Positions 1 to 8,099 are shown, counted from the stretch's first letter. The stretch: 32,355 nt of DNA from Acidobacteriota bacterium (GCA_002712885.1 PAUN01000072.1:1-32355); one strand, 5' to 3'. Notes: generated by a model not told the origin, from the sequence alone. Numbers and translations: made by a program.

Positions 1-1
1 C

Positions 2-337
2 CGGAAGTTATCGAAAGAACACGGCTGTGTCCCTCGACGACTGATCACCGATAAGCTGCGCAGCTACCCCGCCGCCTGCCGCACCGTGATGCCGTCCGTG
101 GGCCACTCCACGGCCCCTTACGCGAATAATCGGGCGGACGTCTCCCACCAACCGACCCGGCAGCCGGAGCGTCAGATGCGCCGGTTCAAATCTGCTGTCC
201 ACGCGCAACGGTTTCTCGCAGTGCATGGATCCGTTCCGAATCTCTTTCGTGTCGGTCGCCACCCCCTGCGGGCCGTCCATCATCGGCGCTTGCGAACACA
301 GGCCTTCGGTGTCTGGCCAGAGATGACGTGTGTCTGA
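2..337 (+). CDS. IS6-family transposase, C-terminal part (cut by window edge)
   Basis: The frame is open from the first bases and ends at TGA 335-337, giving about 111 residues of the catalytic C-terminus of an IS6-family (DDE, IS240-type) transposase. Recognisable blocks are ITDKLRSY, which holds the second catalytic Asp, then YANNRADVSHQPTR and RQMRRFKS, and a basic tail ending in PEMTCV. In the family the NNRAE block carries the catalytic Glu; here that residue reads Asp (NNRAD), so activity may be reduced or lost. The N-terminal helix-turn-helix and first catalytic Asp lie outside the window. The gene points towards the 3' end of the minus-strand PQQ dehydrogenase, and the IS appears to end right at that gene's stop codon. 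The family call is firm; whether the copy is active cannot be judged. Confidence 0.85.
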   Translation, partial: RKLSKEHGCVPRRLITDKLRSYPAACRTVMPSVGHSTAPYANNRADVSHQPTRQPERQMRRFKSAVHAQRFLAVHGSVPNLFRVGRHPLRAVHHRRLRTQAFGVWPEMTCV

Positions 338-380
338 AGCCGAAGAATGGGTCACCGCCTCATCGCCGGCGGAGCCTGCC

Positions 381-404
381 TGTTCACGCCAACTTGACAA
401 TGCC
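381..404. repeat. Putative right terminal inverted repeat of the IS6-type element
   Basis: Read inward from 404 on the minus strand, the sequence begins GGCATTGTCAAGTTGGCG. IS6-family ends begin with GG and a TGT-containing motif, and the position 45-70 bp after the transposase stop fits. The next base (405) is the first base of the PQQ dehydrogenase stop codon. The left end lies outside the window, so neither the matching repeat nor an 8-bp target duplication (expected copy: bases 405-412) can be checked. Confidence 0.35.
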
Positions 405-2063
405 CTATTCTGGCATCAGGGCAAACGTCCACACCGACCCGCCAGTCGGGACCTTCCCCGCCGCATAGCGGTTGGCGAGACCGCCCCCGAGTCCAGACGC
501 TACGGTCACATACTGCCGGCCGTTGTGGGTGTAGGTGATCGCCGTCGAGTTGATGCTCGAGCCGGTTTGGAACTGCCACAGCGTTTCGCCAGTCGCCTCG
601 TCGAGCCCGAGGAACTCGCCGGTCGGTTTTCCGGTGAACAGCAGCCCGCCCCCGGTGACCAGCATGCCCGCCGAGCTGGGAAAGTCGGTCAACGGGATCT
701 CCCAGAGCTTCTCGCCGGTCAGCGGATTAATCGCTACGAAGTGACCGAGTAGATCGCCTGGCTCGACGGTGGGGAACCGGTTGTTGACGCCCGTGGACCT
801 CCCGCCCAGGACTTGCTCTTGTTGAGGGTCCAACTGCTGGATGCGCGGGACATGCCACGCACTCGTATAGACGAGACCGGTGTTCGGATTGAACGCGACG
901 GGCACGGCATTCGAGCCACGCGACGGCCAGATCGAGACCTCCTCACCGGCCAGGAAACGTTCATAGAGATCGGTCAAGACTGGTCGACCGGTGGCGAGAT
1001 CGATGTGTGTCGCCCAATTGACCTTGACGTAAGGGTGCGCGGCAATTACCGCGCAGTCGGTGCGGTCCACGACATACAGGAACCCGTTCTTGTTGGCCTG
1101 GATCATCACCTTCCGAGGCTCGCCGTCAATCTCGATATCGGCGAGGACATGCTCATCCACACCGTCCACGTCATAGACGTCGTTGGGCGTGTATTGATAG
1201 TAGCAAGCGATCTCCCCGGTCTTCGGTCGGATGGCGAGGACACTCGAGGTATACAAGCTATCCAACGCGCCACGCGGTTTCGGGTCGTAGGGCTCGGCAT
1301 TACCGGTCCCCCAGTAGACGAGATCCAGCTCGGGATCGTAGGAACCGGATCGCCACGTGGGCCCGCCGCCATACATCCAGGCGTTGCTGTCGACGGGCCA
1401 TGTGTCGAACCCAGGCTCGCCCGGCCCCGGGATGGTGAATCGACGCCACAGCTTGGTGCCGGTCTCCGGATCCCAGCCGTCGAGGAAGCCGCGTGTGGTC
1501 GACTCCCCGCCGGACATCCCTGAAATCAACACACCGTTGGCGACGATTGGCGCGCCCGTCGCGTAGTAGCCCTCCGTCGCCTCGGCAAACTTTTGGTTCC
1601 AGAGCTCCTCGCCGGTTTCCATGTCCAGCGCGAGCACGTGGTTGTCGACCGTCACGCGAAAGAGCTTGCCTTCGTAGATCGTTGGCGCCCCTCTATTGAT
1701 AGCCGAGCGTCGTATGTCTGGCTCGAGCTGCACCGGCGTGCGCCAGATCTGACGGCCGGTCTCGACGTCAATGGCGAACGTCCACCGACCGTTGATGACA
1801 TACATGACGCCGTTGTAGACGGCCGGCGCCGCGAGCTCACCCTGTTCGTTCATCAGACTCGTGTTCCAAATGGGCACGAGCCGTTGCACGTTTTGCCGGT
1901 CGACCTGCGAGAGCGGACTGTAGCTCTTCCTGTCGTACCCCAAGCTCTGCGTGAGGACGTTGTCCGAGTTCTGCCCGTCGTTGACCAGCTCTTCAGTCGT
2001 CTGAGCAATCCCCAGACCTGGCCAGGTACCCACTACGAGTGCGAGCAGACAAATTCGCTTCAT
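405..2063 (-). CDS. Secreted PQQ-dependent alcohol dehydrogenase, lanthanide-type signature
   Basis: The product is a 552-residue periplasmic quinoprotein of the methanol/ethanol dehydrogenase beta-propeller family, with no cytochrome c domain. I chose ATG 2063 because CAGGAG lies 7 nt upstream and it starts a clear signal peptide (MKRICLLALV to about residue 21, ending GIAQ). Propeller tryptophan-docking repeats (ETGRQIW, ETGEELW, ETGTKLW, LTGEKLW, ATGETLW) recur along the chain. Probable metal ligands are Glu187 (SGGES) and Asn255 (GTGNAEP), and the catalytic Asp298 sits in TPNDVYDVDG. Asp300, two residues on, is the hallmark of lanthanide-dependent XoxF/ExaF-type enzymes; calcium enzymes have Ala there. 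The adjacent-Cys pair of classical methanol dehydrogenase is absent. Substrate is unknown. No partner cytochrome or PQQ synthesis gene is in the window. Confidence 0.88.
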   Translation of the reverse strand: MKRICLLALVVGTWPGLGIAQTTEELVNDGQNSDNVLTQSLGYDRKSYSPLSQVDRQNVQRLVPIWNTSLMNEQGELAAPAVYNGVMYVINGRWTFAIDVETGRQIWRTPVQLEPDIRRSAINRGAPTIYEGKLFRVTVDNHVLALDMETGEELWNQKFAEATEGYYATGAPIVANGVLISGMSGGESTTRGFLDGWDPETGTKLWRRFTIPGPGEPGFDTWPVDSNAWMYGGGPTWRSGSYDPELDLVYWGTGNAEPYDPKPRGALDSLYTSSVLAIRPKTGEIACYYQYTPNDVYDVDGVDEHVLADIEIDGEPRKVMIQANKNGFLYVVDRTDCAVIAAHPYVKVNWATHIDLATGRPVLTDLYERFLAGEEVSIWPSRGSNAVPVAFNPNTGLVYTSAWHVPRIQQLDPQQEQVLGGRSTGVNNRFPTVEPGDLLGHFVAINPLTGEKLWEIPLTDFPSSAGMLVTGGGLLFTGKPTGEFLGLDEATGETLWQFQTGSSINSTAITYTHNGRQYVTVASGLGGGLANRYAAGKVPTGGSVWTFALMPE

Positions 2064-2104
2064 GGTCGGTCTCCTGTGGATCGGCAAACTTGCAAGCTCT
2101 GCGC

Positions 2105-2110
2105 AATATA
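2105..2110 (-). promoter_or_regulatory. -10-like TATATT upstream of the PQQ dehydrogenase
   Basis: TATATT on the minus strand lies 41 nt before the ATG, which would leave an untranslated leader of about 35 nt including the CAGGAG ribosome site. No good -35 hexamer is seen at 16-18 nt spacing, so this is only a candidate. Confidence 0.3.
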
Positions 2111-2182
2111 TGCCCGACCCGGACGCGGCTCAACGCGTGCGGCATCTTGGGGGACTCTGATGGTTCGAATCGATGAGGTGCC

Positions 2183-2320
2183 GGCCTGCACCTCAACATT
2201 CGTCAACAACCATGAACCCTGTTGCGGAGCCGTTCTCGCACTGTAGCCCGCCCGGAGCGCGGCCTGAGTCGCGTTTAGGTCGACCTGGTATTCGGCCACG
2301 AAGCGATGCTGTCTGGCTGT
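2183..2320 (-). pseudogene. Fragment of phage terminase small subunit
   Basis: Minus-strand reading gives TARQHRFVAEYQVDLNATQA followed by ALRAGYSARTAPQQGSWLL and TNVEVQA. This is the highly characteristic N-terminal DNA-binding region of Terminase_2-type small subunits. About 46 codons are recognisable. An in-frame TGA at 2336-2338 lies 5 codons upstream of the similarity with no ATG between them. After VQA the frame continues into unrelated sequence (GTSSIRTIRV). The gene therefore has neither a proper start nor its C-terminal part, and no large terminase or other phage gene follows. It is a remnant, about 210 bp from tRNA-Val, a common kind of phage integration target. Confidence 0.65.
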
Positions 2321-2480
2321 CGAGGCATTCGGTCCTCATCTGCGGTCGGTCAGGCTGCGATCTGCGCCTTTCCTTGGATTTTTCGCGTCCACATAAGTGC
2401 GATTCCCGTTGGGGATTCGAACCCGTATCACCAGGACCCGGCCCGCGGTCAGGGAGACTCCCGAGCGTCCAAAAACTTAC

Positions 2481-2519
2481 AAAAAAGACGGGAAAGGGGC
2501 CAACCGCGAATCGCGATTG
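2481..2519 (-). terminator. Possible terminator downstream of tRNA-Val
   Basis: On the minus strand CAATCGCG-ATT-CGCGGTTG (2519-2501) forms an 8-bp stem with one G-T pair. A run of six T follows 14 nt later (2486-2481). The hairpin begins 15 nt past the tRNA CCA end. The gap before the T run makes it imperfect as an intrinsic terminator. Confidence 0.35.
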
Positions 2520-2534
2520 ACCCTGTGTTTTGAG

Positions 2535-2609
2535 TGGTGGGCGCTAGTGGATTCGAACCACTGACCCCCGCCGTGTGAAGGCGGTGCTCTACCGCTGAGC
2601 CAAGCGCCC
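2535..2609 (-). tRNA. tRNA-Val (anticodon CAC), CCA encoded
   Basis: Read on the minus strand from 2609, the cloverleaf is complete: acceptor GGGCGCT pairs with AGCGCCC, the D arm is GCTC-AGCGGTA-GAGC, the anticodon stem CCGCC/GGCGG encloses loop TTCACAC (anticodon CAC, reads GUG), and the T arm AGTGG-TTCGAAT-CCACT is perfect. There are 72 nt before an encoded CCA, and the variable loop is a standard 5 nt. It lies 61 nt downstream of a co-directional small membrane-protein gene but has its own candidate -10 element. Confidence 0.97.
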
Positions 2610-2631
2610 ACTCCGACCGAAAAGCGTCGCT

Positions 2632-2637
2632 AGTGTA
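2632..2637 (-). promoter_or_regulatory. -10-like TACACT for tRNA-Val
   Basis: Minus-strand TACACT lies 22 nt before the mature tRNA 5' end, which would give a 5' leader of roughly 15 nt. No consensus -35 is present at the right distance. Just upstream, CGATCG occurs twice 6 nt apart (2649-2666) and could form a small hairpin ending the previous gene. Confidence 0.4.
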
Positions 2638-2670
2638 CCTCAGACCGATCGACGAACCGATCGTCCCCGG

Positions 2671-3111
2671 CTACCCGACGAAGAGGGCTTCGTCTTTGTC
2701 GCTGGACGCCTCACTCGCGGTGTCCGTATCGGCCCCCTGGGGCGAGGGTTCAGACGGCGGCGAGAAAATCGCCCGCAAACTGTCTATCAGTGCCAGGCCT
2801 CGCTGCGCGGGCACCACCAGCACCTGCTGGGCGAGATCGAGCGTCTCGTCGGCCCGCCGCGAGAGGCGCGACATCATTTCGTCGGCCCGCTCGACCTGCG
2901 CGACGGCGAGCTTGGTCGCGCGGCTCGCGTCGGCACTCATCTGCGTGACCTTGTCCATCACCGGATCAAGCTGACGCTCCACCCGGTCGGCCAACTTGGT
3001 GACCCGCCATGCCAGTCGTGCGCCGTAGATGATGACGCCGATCTGAATGAGGGCCATGGTCCCGGTCGCCACGGCGATCGCCGCCAGAAACACGGCGGGC
3101 CAATCGGTCAC
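2671..3111 (-). CDS. DUF948-like membrane-anchored coiled-coil protein
   Basis: The 146-residue protein has one N-terminal membrane helix (about residues 7-33, VFLAAIAVATGTMALIQIGV) followed by a long charged helical region (about 35-115) and an acidic, Ser-rich tail. The layout, with a hydrophobic start then VTKLADRVERQLDPVMDKV, resembles DUF948 proteins, which often sit beside YtxH-domain genes; that is the case here, with a 4-bp ATGA overlap. Such pairs are usually envelope or general-stress proteins of unknown biochemical role. Function is not established, and the family call rests on topology and context more than on a diagnostic motif. Confidence 0.75.
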   Translation of the reverse strand: MTDWPAVFLAAIAVATGTMALIQIGVIIYGARLAWRVTKLADRVERQLDPVMDKVTQMSADASRATKLAVAQVERADEMMSRLSRRADETLDLAQQVLVVPAQRGLALIDSLRAIFSPPSEPSPQGADTDTASEASSDKDEALFVG

Positions 3112-3416
3112 GCTGGCGCCTCTGAAACGTCCTCGTCAGTCGCCACCGGTGTCCCCGCGGTGCGCCGTTCGTACGCCTCGCGGCCCCGGTCGAGCGCGGT
3201 CGAGATGGTGTCCCGCTGGCGGCTCACGAACTCGCGACCCTGCCGAGCCGCGTCGCCGGCCCGTTCGCGCCCTTCGCGCGCTTTCTCGTTCAGAAGCTGT
3301 CGGGTCTCCGCACCCGCGCCTGGCGCCCACAGCAACGCCACCGCCGCTCCACTCACGGCGCCCAGCACAAAGGCCATCAGCACCGCACCCGCATGTCCAT
3401 CTTGGTCTCGTCCCAT
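3108..3416 (-). CDS. YtxH-domain protein
   Basis: The 102-residue protein has a glycine/alanine-rich N-terminal membrane helix (LMAFVLGAVSGAAVALLWAP, residues 13-32) followed by the characteristic GAETRQLLNEKAREGRERAG helix. This is the YtxH pattern: a membrane segment with a GxxxGAxxALLxAPxxGxETR motif and then an amphipathic helix. YtxH proteins are linked to stress responses in other bacteria, but their activity is unknown. The start is supported by AGGAG 8 nt before the ATG. It is the first gene of a two-gene unit with the DUF948-like gene, which overlaps by 4 bp, and follows uvrB after a 109-bp gap holding a strong hairpin. Confidence 0.85.
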   Translation of the reverse strand: MGRDQDGHAGAVLMAFVLGAVSGAAVALLWAPGAGAETRQLLNEKAREGRERAGDAARQGREFVSRQRDTISTALDRGREAYERRTAGTPVATDEDVSEAPA

Positions 3417-3483
3417 TTACACTCTCCTACCCCCTCATCATCTCATACTCGCCGGCTGCCCGCGGTCGTCGCGGGAGTGATTC

Positions 3484-3512
3484 GTCGCGCCCCGATGTGG
3501 ACACGGCGCGAC
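3484..3512 (-). terminator. Strong hairpin after uvrB
   Basis: GTCGCGCC pairs perfectly with GGCGCGAC (8 bp) around a 13-nt loop that can itself pair further (CCG/CGG). It starts 13 nt past the uvrB stop and lies between uvrB and the SD-led YtxH gene. No T run follows, so it may be a Rho-type or processing hairpin rather than a true intrinsic terminator. Confidence 0.4.
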
Positions 3513-3525
3513 CGGGTGCCCACCC

Positions 3526-5529
3526 TTACGAGAACGTCTGACCGGGGCTCTTGAGCGTATTGATTTTGTCGCGCAGGACGGCGGCGCGCTCGAACTCGAG
3601 GTTCGCCGCGGCCGCGCGCATCTCCGCTTCGAGTAACTGGACATGGGCGTCGAAGTCCGCCTGGTTGGTGAATTCCTCGGCCGCCTCGCGCACGACCGGC
3701 ACCGTGACATAGTCCCGCTCGTAGACACTCGACAGCACGTCGTCCAGGTCCTTCACGATCGACTGCGGCGTGATCTGATGCTCGTGGTTGTACGCCTCCT
3801 GGAGGACGCGCCGGCGGGCCATCTCGTCGAGCGCGGCGCGCATCGACCTGGTGACCACGTCCGCGTACATGATGACGCGGCCATTCACGTTCCGCGCCGC
3901 CCGACCAGAGGTCTGGATGAGGGCCCCCGACGACCGCAGGAAGCCTTCCTTGTCCGCATCCAGAATCGCCACGAGCGAGACTTCGGGCAGGTCCAACCCC
4001 TCGCGCAGCAGGTTGATCCCCACCAGGACGTCGAACGCGCCACACCGCAAATCGCGCAGAATCTGGACCCGCTCGAGCGTATCGATCTCCGAATGGAGAT
4101 ACCGCACACGAACACCGAGTTCCTGGTAGAACTGGGTCAGGTCCTCCGCCATCCGCTTGGTCAAGGTGGTCACGAGCACCCGCTCGCCCAGGTCGGCGCG
4201 CAGACGGATCTCGTGCAGCAGGTCGTCGACCTGTCCCTTCACCGGGCGGACCTCGACCTCCGGGTCGACCAAACCGGTCGGCCGTATGACCTGTTCCACC
4301 ACCACGCCTTCACTCTGCTCCAACTCATACGGTCCCGGTGTGGCGGACACGAAAATTACCTGTCCGGCCCGGGCCTTCCATTCGTCGAAGTTCAACGGCC
4401 GATTGTCGAGCGCCGACGGCAGACGGAATCCGAAGCCGACCAGCACCTCTTTGCGCGCCCGGTCGCCGTGAAACATCCCCCGCACCTGCGGCACCGTCTG
4501 GTGGCTTTCATCGACGATGGTCAGCGCATCCGGCGGGAAATAGTCGAGCAGGGTCGGCGGCGGTTCACCCACCTGGCGACCGGTCAGATGCCGCGCGTAG
4601 TTCTCGATGCCATGGCAGTACCCGATTTCGCGCATCATCTCGATGTCGAACATGGTCCGCTGGTGGAGACGCTGGGCCTCCAGTACCTTTCCCACCGATT
4701 CCAGATCGGTGCGGCGCTCGACCAGTTCCGCCTTGATTGTCTCCACCGCCTGCAACGTCTTCGCGCGCGGCGTCACGAAGTGCGACTTCGGGTACACGGC
4801 GGTCTTGTCGTGCCGCCGGAGCGACTCGCCGGTGATCGGGTCGAACGACACCAATTGGTCCACCTCGTCCCCGAACAACTCGATCCGCAGAGCGATGTTT
4901 TCGTACGACGGATAGACCTCGACGATGTCTCCGCGAACGCGGAACGTGCCGCGATTGAAGTCCTGATCGTTGCGCTCGTACTGGATCTCCACCAGCTTGC
5001 GGAGAATCCAGTCGCGCCCCACGTGCTGGCCACGCTCGAGCGACAACAACAGACCGTAATACGCCTCGGGCGAGCCCAACCCGTAGATGCACGAGACGCT
5101 GGCGACGATGATCACGTCGCGGCGCTCGAACAAGGACCGGGTCGCGGACAGCCGCATGCGGTCAATCTCGTCGTTCACCGTCGCCTCTTTCTCGATATAC
5201 GAGTCGGTGGACGGAACGTAGGCTTCGGGCTGGTAGTAGTCGTAGTAGCTGACGAAGTACTCGACCGCGTTCTCCGGGAAAAAGCGGCGGAGCTCAAGAA
5301 ACAGCTGCGCGGCCAGCGTCTTGTTGTGCACCATGACCAGGGTCGGCCGGTTCACCCGGGCGATGACCTGCGCCATGGTGAACGTCTTCCCCGACCCGGT
5401 GACCCCGAGCAACACCTGATGCGGGGCTCCGCGCTCCAAGCCGTCAGTCAGTTCCTTCACCGCGCCGGGCTGGTCGCCACGGAGTTCGAAGTCAGAGACG
5501 AGGTGGAAGCGATCGTAGGTGCTCGACAT
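3526..5529 (-). CDS. uvrB: Excinuclease ABC subunit B
   Basis: UvrB (667 residues, normal length) is the DNA-damage verifying helicase-like subunit of nucleotide excision repair, acting with UvrA and UvrC. Visible motifs in order are Walker A GVTGSGKT (42-49), the damage-probing beta-hairpin [12 protein letters not shown] (95-106), the DEAH-type box VDESHQ (about 340), the helicase motif [20 protein letters not shown] and the C-terminal UVR coiled coil ([20 protein letters not shown], about 630-650) that contacts UvrC. All expected elements are present. uvrA and uvrC are not in the window. It follows the VWFA gene by 104 bp on the same strand. Confidence 0.98.
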   Translation of the reverse strand: MSSTYDRFHLVSDFELRGDQPGAVKELTDGLERGAPHQVLLGVTGSGKTFTMAQVIARVNRPTLVMVHNKTLAAQLFLELRRFFPENAVEYFVSYYDYYQPEAYVPSTDSYIEKEATVNDEIDRMRLSATRSLFERRDVIIVASVSCIYGLGSPEAYYGLLLSLERGQHVGRDWILRKLVEIQYERNDQDFNRGTFRVRGDIVEVYPSYENIALRIELFGDEVDQLVSFDPITGESLRRHDKTAVYPKSHFVTPRAKTLQAVETIKAELVERRTDLESVGKVLEAQRLHQRTMFDIEMMREIGYCHGIENYARHLTGRQVGEPPPTLLDYFPPDALTIVDESHQTVPQVRGMFHGDRARKEVLVGFGFRLPSALDNRPLNFDEWKARAGQVIFVSATPGPYELEQSEGVVVEQVIRPTGLVDPEVEVRPVKGQVDDLLHEIRLRADLGERVLVTTLTKRMAEDLTQFYQELGVRVRYLHSEIDTLERVQILRDLRCGAFDVLVGINLLREGLDLPEVSLVAILDADKEGFLRSSGALIQTSGRAARNVNGRVIMYADVVTRSMRAALDEMARRRVLQEAYNHEHQITPQSIVKDLDDVLSSVYERDYVTVPVVREAAEEFTNQADFDAHVQLLEAEMRAAAANLEFERAAVLRDKINTLKSPGQTFS

Positions 5530-5633
5530 GATCCGGGGGGCCTGATGGGCGGACGGAGAAGACGAACGGCCGCACGAGTCAGGGCGGCTCGAGTCGTGTG
5601 ACGCGGGTCATCCGTCGTCAGCGTGTCCTGTCG

Positions 5634-6575
5634 TCATCGCGGATCTGGCGCGCCGTCCTCGAAGTAAGGTGCGAAATAGCCTTCCCGAGCCCGGACCCTC
5701 AATTGTTGCAGTTCTGGTCGCGACTCGGACAGGGTCACCGTGACCTGCCGCCAGGCGCCGTCCGTGGCGGGGTCGTTGGACACGTAGCCCAAGGAGTAGC
5801 GAGTCGAAATCTCGTCGCTAATCTGCTGGCAGATCGCCTCGAGGTCGTCCAGCGATCCGGGGAAGTAGGCCTGACCGCCGGTCAGTTCGACAATTTCCTC
5901 GAGCCGACGCCGCGTCATCATCCGATCGGCGGTGCGGTTCTGCGTCTGGAACCCGATGGCGTAGATGGTCACGTCGGAGGCGCGCATCAATTCGAGCAAC
6001 TCGTTGAGCCGCAGGCGGCTTCGTGTATCACTGCCATTCGCGCACAGCAGTAGCACCTTGCGCCCATCTTGGTCGAAGGCGCCGTCGAGATACACGCCGA
6101 GGGCATCGTAGAGCGCGGTCAGGCCTTTCGCTTCCTGGCCGCGCAGCCGCTGGACGAGTCGCGGAAAGTCTCTCTGCGAGAACCGGCTGACTCGCACTTT
6201 GGAGTCGATCAACGTCATGTCTTCGGCGGAGTCGAGACTCCGGAGAAACCGCAACGCGGCGATTTTCGCGAACCGGGCGTCTCGCCCCATGCTGCCGCTG
6301 GAGTCGAACCGCACCCCCAGATGAAACGGCATGGTGTCGAGGTCGCTGGCCACCCCGCTGGAAACATAGGTGATCATTTCGCGGCGCGTGTCTTCGGTGA
6401 CGACGAAGTCCTCGACGGACAGCCCCTCGACCGGGTCGCCGGCAGCGTCCACGACGGTGACGCCGACCCGCACCAGATCCACGCGACCGCGAAACACCGG
6501 TTGGGCCTCGACCGTCGCCACAGACGAATCGAGCAGGAACACCACCGGCCAACATCGGACCATGGCACCCATCAT
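5634..6575 (-). CDS. VWFA-domain protein of the acidobacterial type, probably secreted
   Basis: The 313-residue protein has a hydrophobic N-terminus (about residues 5-25, signal-like, ending VEAQP). A beta-rich region reading VDLVRVGVTVVDAAGDPVEG with EDFVVTED follows, then a VWFA domain with an intact metal-ion site DSSGSM (91-96) and GLTALYDAL. The opening VxVxVTVxDxxGxxVxGLxxEDFxVxED is the signature of the VWFA-related family expanded in Acidobacteria. Its role is unknown; a surface adhesion or scaffold function is a guess. ATG 6575 follows directly after a GTG (6578), and ATG 6563 is also possible; none has a clear ribosome site. It is divergent from the DHH gene. Confidence 0.85.
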   Translation of the reverse strand: MMGAMVRCWPVVFLLDSSVATVEAQPVFRGRVDLVRVGVTVVDAAGDPVEGLSVEDFVVTEDTRREMITYVSSGVASDLDTMPFHLGVRFDSSGSMGRDARFAKIAALRFLRSLDSAEDMTLIDSKVRVSRFSQRDFPRLVQRLRGQEAKGLTALYDALGVYLDGAFDQDGRKVLLLCANGSDTRSRLRLNELLELMRASDVTIYAIGFQTQNRTADRMMTRRRLEEIVELTGGQAYFPGSLDDLEAICQQISDEISTRYSLGYVSNDPATDGAWRQVTVTLSESRPELQQLRVRAREGYFAPYFEDGAPDPR

Positions 6576-6666
6576 CACGGCGGCATGTTACCCCGATCCG
6601 GTCACCATCGGCGCCTGGACGCCTCGGTCGCGGATGTCCCGGGAGCGGCACCCGGCGGCACGGGCG

Positions 6667-6672
6667 TATAAT
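6667..6672 (+). promoter_or_regulatory. Perfect -10 TATAAT for the DHH phosphoesterase gene
   Basis: GGGCGTATAATTCTG contains a consensus -10 hexamer 35 nt before the ATG, in the 129-bp gap between two divergent genes. There is no recognisable -35 hexamer 16-18 nt upstream (GC-rich there), so it may depend on another sigma factor or an activator. Confidence 0.5.
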
Positions 6673-6707
6673 TCTGAATTCGGGGAACGAGTTCTACCGT
6701 CTCTACC

Positions 6708-8099
6708 ATGAATTGCCTTGCGGTGTGCCAGGACGAACTCGTCATCCGGCTCCTGGCCCGAGCCCTCGCTCCCTCCCTGGACGTCGAATTCCTCGTGGAG
6801 GATCGACTGCTAGCGCGGCGACTCCACGATGCGGACGTCACGATTCATGTCGGCGACCCGCGCCGCGTGGAAACGTATGTCCGGGCGGGCGTGGGGCCCG
6901 GGACCTCCGTGCTGGTCGAGGAGACAGGACGTCGGAGCCCACGCCGCACCCTGGAGGCGATTCGCGATGCCGGCGGCACGCTGGTCTATCTCCTGGAGGT
7001 CGGCCACCCGAGCAACCCCAAGCGGCAGGAGATGCTGCGGGCGCGTCTCCCAGAGGTCACCCGCTTGTCGCTCGCGGACCTGCTCCACGGACCATTGACC
7101 GGCACCCTGCATCTCTCGATGACGCGGGCGCGGGTACAGCAATACCAGCGATATCTGGCTGACGCGGACCGTGTCTTGATTCTGCTGCACAACGACCCCG
7201 ATCCAGACGCGATGGCCAGTGGCCTGGCCCTGCGCAACCTCCTCCACCGGACCAAGACCACCGCCATCATTGGCGCGTTTCAGGGCGTCACCCGACCTGA
7301 GAATCTCAGGATGGCGAACCTGCTCGACATCCACGTGGAACCGTTGAATCATCAGTCCCTCGCCGGCTTCGACCGCATCGCCACCGTCGACGTGCAGCCG
7401 CATTACTTCGGCGGCCTCATCAGCAAGGTCGACCTGGTCATCGACCACCACCCCGAGCGAGCCGGATACAGCGTGGCCTTCAAGGACATCCGTCCGGACT
7501 ACGGCTCGACCTGCACGATCCTCACGGAGCACCTCCGGGCCGTCGACGTCAACATTTCTGAACGCACGGCCACCGCGATGCTCTACGCGATCAAGTCAGA
7601 CACCTTGTTCCTGTCGCGCCAGACCAACGAAGGGGACCTCGATGCGTTCCGGTTCCTGTATCCGCTCGCCAACGCCGCGCTGGTCCGGAAGATGGAAGGC
7701 TCGGAGACGACGGTTGAGCGACTACAGTGCGTGGGACAGGCGGTTCGCACGGGAGCGGTCAGCGGCACGCTGTACACGGCGCACCTCGGACACGTCGCGC
7801 GTGAAGATCTGATCACACATGTCGCGGACTTCCTGTTGCAGCTGGAGGAAATTACCTGGTCCGTAGTCTCCGGTATCGTCCATGGAGACGTGGTGGTGTC
7901 GGTGCGCAATCTTGGCGACTCACGCAACGCGGGCGAGTTCGTGAAGCGAGAATTCGGCGACATCGGCAGCGCCGGGGGCCATCGCGCCATGGCCAAGGCG
8001 GTGGCGCCCACCGACCGGTTTGAGCAGAAGTTTGGACCGCTCGACCCGGAACGGATCCAGGCCACGACGCACGAGTTGGCGGCACGCTTCCTAGAGTAG
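6708..8099 (+). CDS. DHH-family phosphoesterase with extra N-terminal domain
   Basis: The 463-residue protein has a DHH/DHHA1 phosphoesterase core like the NrnA/RecJ-related nano-RNases and c-di-AMP or pAp hydrolases. It shows HNDPDPDAMASG (161-172), VDVQPHYF, the DHHPER triad (about 246-251) and the C-terminal DHHA1 motif GSAGGHRAMAK. About 130 residues precede the core. They include alternating alpha/beta pieces such as LAVCQDELVIRLLARALAP and ADVTIHVGDP, which look like a degenerate TrkA-N/Rossmann-type domain, although the usual GxGxxG is not clear. The expected substrates are short oligoribonucleotides or cyclic-dinucleotide products; the extra domain could sense a ligand. The gene is monocistronic, with the convergent patatin-like gene 98 bp downstream. 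Confidence 0.88.
   Translation: MNCLAVCQDELVIRLLARALAPSLDVEFLVEDRLLARRLHDADVTIHVGDPRRVETYVRAGVGPGTSVLVEETGRRSPRRTLEAIRDAGGTLVYLLEVGHPSNPKRQEMLRARLPEVTRLSLADLLHGPLTGTLHLSMTRARVQQYQRYLADADRVLILLHNDPDPDAMASGLALRNLLHRTKTTAIIGAFQGVTRPENLRMANLLDIHVEPLNHQSLAGFDRIATVDVQPHYFGGLISKVDLVIDHHPERAGYSVAFKDIRPDYGSTCTILTEHLRAVDVNISERTATAMLYAIKSDTLFLSRQTNEGDLDAFRFLYPLANAALVRKMEGSETTVERLQCVGQAVRTGAVSGTLYTAHLGHVAREDLITHVADFLLQLEEITWSVVSGIVHGDVVVSVRNLGDSRNAGEFVKREFGDIGSAGGHRAMAKAVAPTDRFEQKFGPLDPERIQATTHELAARFLE

Larger units (their letters stand above)
2111..2534. other. Gene-poor stretch with phage debris
   Basis: About 420 bp between the PQQ gene and tRNA-Val hold no intact gene. It contains a small-terminase fragment (2183-2320, minus), an 8-bp-stem hairpin TGAGGTGC/GCACCTCA at 2174-2195 exactly where the terminase similarity stops, and a tRNA T-arm-like motif (minus strand GGGTTCGAATCCCC, about 2411-2424) with no tRNA around it. 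A possible terminator hairpin follows the tRNA. Together this suggests remains of an element once integrated at the tRNA, but no integrase is visible. Confidence 0.45.

Noticed and set aside
2395-2472. A second tRNA or tmRNA end suggested by the minus-strand GGGTTCGAATCCCC
   Set aside because: No acceptor, D or anticodon arm can be folded around it, and the T stem pairs only three bases; kept only as a T-arm-like motif.
3643-5601. A 652-codon open frame opposite uvrB, and similar long frames opposite aspS (26946-28688), glyS (18369-19736) and ppdK (14968-16185)
   Set aside because: They mirror strongly conserved genes on the other strand, have no recognisable domains, and are expected from GC-rich codon use.
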